Below, in pieces: positions 44,416 through 45,816 of a stretch of DNA of 45,816 nt (its first letter is position 1; every line of letters begins with the position of its first letter). The notes beneath the pieces are model-generated. The model was not told the DNA's origin. It did not search any database and saw only the letters and a program-made list of their open reading frames with translations. The stretch is from Kosmotogaceae bacterium UBA1373 (GTDB lineage: Bacteria; Thermotogota; Thermotogae; Petrotogales; Kosmotogaceae), in contig DBRH01000020.1 in NCBI GenBank assembly GCA_002305955.1, forward strand, positions 117,899 through 163,714, in the 5' to 3' direction. A program made the translations under genes and the position numbers.

Positions 44416-45516
44416 TCAGTCGCCTTCCTCCAGCAGCCTCTTCAGAGACTGATCAACTATCTTCTTTATCTCTTGCGGATTAGCCGTGTACTTCAGATGT
44501 TCACCGTCCAAGAAGCTTTCTATCAGTCTGGCCTTCTTGAGTTTCTCTATATGGTTGTTGAGTTCCCCGGAGGGAATTTTGAGCCTCTTGGACATGGCAA
44601 TCGGCGTGTAGGACGTATTCTGCAAAGCCCTGAGGATTGCTAGCCTCTCTTTGCTGGAGAGAGCTTCGAAGACATCTATACACTCCAGGCGCATATCCTT
44701 TTCTCTGAAAGGAATCTCTATCCTGTCGTAACCTAGAATGAAGAGAAATCTTTCTTTGTTGCCCATCGAATGGGCCTGATCGATCCCGAGAAATTGTGAA
44801 ACCCCTATTTCTATGCGGCTAACCTTCGTCAGTATATCAGGCACCGTTACTATTTCTAGCTTCTGGAAATAATCGTCGCCATTTTCAGTAATATTTTTTT
44901 CCAGCAACTTCAGTTGTCTCTGGTTCGAATTATTGACACGAATTTTCATCGAATTGAAAACGTTCTCTAGGTACCATTCAAGTAGGTATAGATAGTCCTC
45001 TTTGGCCTTTGCGGGGTCTGAGAAAAGTTCCATCAAATTAGCCTTTTGAGACGGAGAGAAAACAGTGCTTTCGGTTATAAACATCAGCATCTCTTTATCG
45101 TCGCTGGTTATCTTTTCCACTATTTTCTCCAGATTGGGAAGATTCATGTCTTTGACATCCGGACCGAACCCGGTACGTAGAAAATGACTAAGAAGATACT
45201 TCTCCGGAATCCTTTTTATCTCCACAATCAGTTCCTCGGGGTTTTTCAGATTCAGTTCCTGTATCACCGAGAACATAGCCACTCCGAAGTACGTTTCACA
45301 GTTGAAAAAGCGATCGAGCAGCTCTTTGATGTCGGGAGGCAATCTCTTACCAGTCTCTTTTACCCAATCTACTATTTCTGCGTCGGGTTTGAACCAATCG
45401 ACGAATTCCTGATCGGCGTAGGAACTTATGATCATTTCGTTGCAGTTCAAACGGACCAAACTTAAAAGAAAATCGTAGGCAAGCGAATCCACAAAACTCA
45501 CTTTCTCCACAAACAT
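44416..45516 (-). CDS. Large protein with C-terminal ArsR-type winged helix
   Basis: 366 residues. The C-terminal 90 residues are an ArsR/MarR-like winged helix (about 282-345: EALSSKERLAILRALQNTSY, PIAMSKRLKIPSGELNNHIE, KLKKARLIES). The N-terminal 270 residues are helical and acidic, not recognised, and could sense a ligand. ATG is preceded by GGGGTGAT at seven bases. Directly upstream of the nucleoside phosphorylase, so it probably regulates that operon or is regulated by the same signal. A TATAAT lies on the minus strand at 45555-45550, but no good -35 sits at the proper distance. Confidence 0.7.
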   Translation of the reverse strand: MFVEKVSFVDSLAYDFLLSLVRLNCNEMIISSYADQEFVDWFKPDAEIVDWVKETGKRLPPDIKELLDRFFNCETYFGVAMFSVIQELNLKNPEELIVEIKRIPEKYLLSHFLRTGFGPDVKDMNLPNLEKIVEKITSDDKEMLMFITESTVFSPSQKANLMELFSDPAKAKEDYLYLLEWYLENVFNSMKIRVNNSNQRQLKLLEKNITENGDDYFQKLEIVTVPDILTKVSRIEIGVSQFLGIDQAHSMGNKERFLFILGYDRIEIPFREKDMRLECIDVFEALSSKERLAILRALQNTSYTPIAMSKRLKIPSGELNNHIEKLKKARLIESFLDGEHLKYTANPQEIKKIVDQSLKRLLEEGD

Positions 45517-45637
45517 CTTCTATCACCCCATTCTGGAGTAGGTATTTCAATTATACTAAATATAGCCGGTCAATAGAAGAGATATTACTTTCGGCAACTG
45601 TCAATTCAACGTTTGCAGAGCTTTGTATACTCAGTTT

Positions 45638-45687
45638 TTTACCGGTATTGTTATATCATCTATTATAGGATTATCTTGAGAGGTGGA
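45638..45687 (+). promoter_or_regulatory. Promoter and ribosome binding site without their gene
   Basis: TTTACC (45638-45643), a 17-base spacer, TATTAT (45661-45666), then GAGAGGTGG (45679-45687). No start codon follows before structured repeat-like sequence begins near 45692, suggesting that a mobile element has separated these signals from their gene. Confidence 0.45.
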
Positions 45688-45816
45688 GAAGAGTCAACAA
45701 CCCCCGGCTAAAGCCGTGAGCTAGTAGCTCAGGTTGACTAGCCTGAGTGTTTCGGACACTGTTACCGGCAAATGTATAGGCACCGTAGGATACGTTCCCA
45801 AGTCTTACGCTCTGCG
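45671..45816 (-). CDS. Possible C-terminus of a TnpB-like protein (window-truncated)
   Basis: On the minus strand one frame is open from the window edge to a TAA at 45673-45671. The readable part includes RLGNVSYGAYTFAGNSVRN and then LLAHGFSRG. A tail with an xHGFSRG ending over a terminal hairpin is a pattern I associate with IS605-family TnpB genes running into their right end. The stretch is under 50 residues, starts outside the window, and its last residues cross the apparent element boundary, so the reading is tentative. Confidence 0.35.
   Translation of the reverse strand, partial: QSVRLGNVSYGAYTFAGNSVRNTQASQPELLAHGFSRGLLTLLHLSR
45692..45816. mobile_element. Edge of an IS200/IS605-superfamily element with structured (omega)RNA-like end
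   Basis: From GTCAACAACCCCCGGC onward the sequence is unlike a normal intergenic region. Hairpins in order: CGGC-TAAA-GCCG (45705-45716); TGAGCT-AGT-AGCTCA (45717-45731); an alternative CTCAGG/CCTGAG (45728-45747); AGTGT-TTCGG-ACACT (45746-45760); CGTA-GGA-TACG (45784-45794). The GTTGAC plus CGGCTTTAGCCG end on the minus strand resembles right ends of TnpB elements, where the RNA guide is taken from the flank. The alternative is the 5' part of an IscB-type HEARO RNA on the plus strand. The rest lies outside the window. Confidence 0.5.

Noticed and set aside
1..45816. CRISPR array, prophage or a classical multi-gene defence island
   Set aside because: No regularly spaced repeats, integrase, phage structural genes or known defence genes were seen; the only mobile signal is at the right edge.

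Overview
The window looks like a chromosomal segment of a member of the Thermotogota, most likely a Kosmotoga/Mesotoga-type organism. This rests on recall, not on a database search: the dihydrofolate reductase (44-544, minus) and the FabG-like reductase (29130-29876) resemble the Thermotoga maritima proteins, TldD/TldE and aldehyde:ferredoxin oxidoreductase are present, and GTG and TTG starts are common. Gene density is very high, with many 1-4 base stop/start overlaps, and almost every gene appears intact.

Layout. 1-42: 3' part of a tRNA-Gly. 44-544: folA (minus). 717-8979: a forward run of a beta-helix-like lipoprotein, a TrmN6-type methyltransferase, tmk, clpC, radA and disA. 8960-11116 (minus): tRNA-Leu(CAA), its terminator, a WecG/TagA glycosyltransferase and an amidohydrolase-fold protein that has lost nearly all metal ligands. 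11237-11932 (minus): a secreted DUF4163/DUF3298-type protein. 12233-17165: glpX, then a class I glutamine amidotransferase fused by overlaps to proC-proA-proB. 17239-25931: a small ABM-like protein, a two-domain PPK2 enzyme, a patatin-like protein, TldD/TldE, a methyltransferase, and a ferredoxin/aldehyde oxidoreductase pair. 25975-26979 (minus): a SIS-domain sugar isomerase/deaminase. 27120-33556: an alpha/beta hydrolase, then a tight acyl-CoA operon (FabH-like enzyme, FabG-like reductase, regulator with two TetR domains, CoA-transferase, thiolase). 33668-38260: a complete branched-chain-amino-acid-type ABC importer. 38653-43605: a second hydrolase, a peptide-type ABC binding protein with two permeases but no ATPase, and an unrecognised protein. 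43650-45516 (minus): a wHTH regulator coupled to a uridine phosphorylase-type gene. 45670-45816: the edge of a mobile element, probably IS200/IS605 (TnpB) or possibly IscB/HEARO type.

How the genes fit together. clpC-radA-disA is a known conserved stress/DNA-integrity neighbourhood. The proline genes form one transcription unit with a possible glutaminase that could supply glutamate. The acyl-CoA operon plus the adjacent importer could form a module that takes up, activates (CoA-transferase), oxidises (SDR) and cleaves (thiolase) a short 3-hydroxy or 3-oxo acid. Its promoter is followed by two copies of a 15-bp repeat, a natural operator for the double TetR protein encoded in the same operon. 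This module and the mobile-element edge are the most interesting parts. Substrate assignments are inference.
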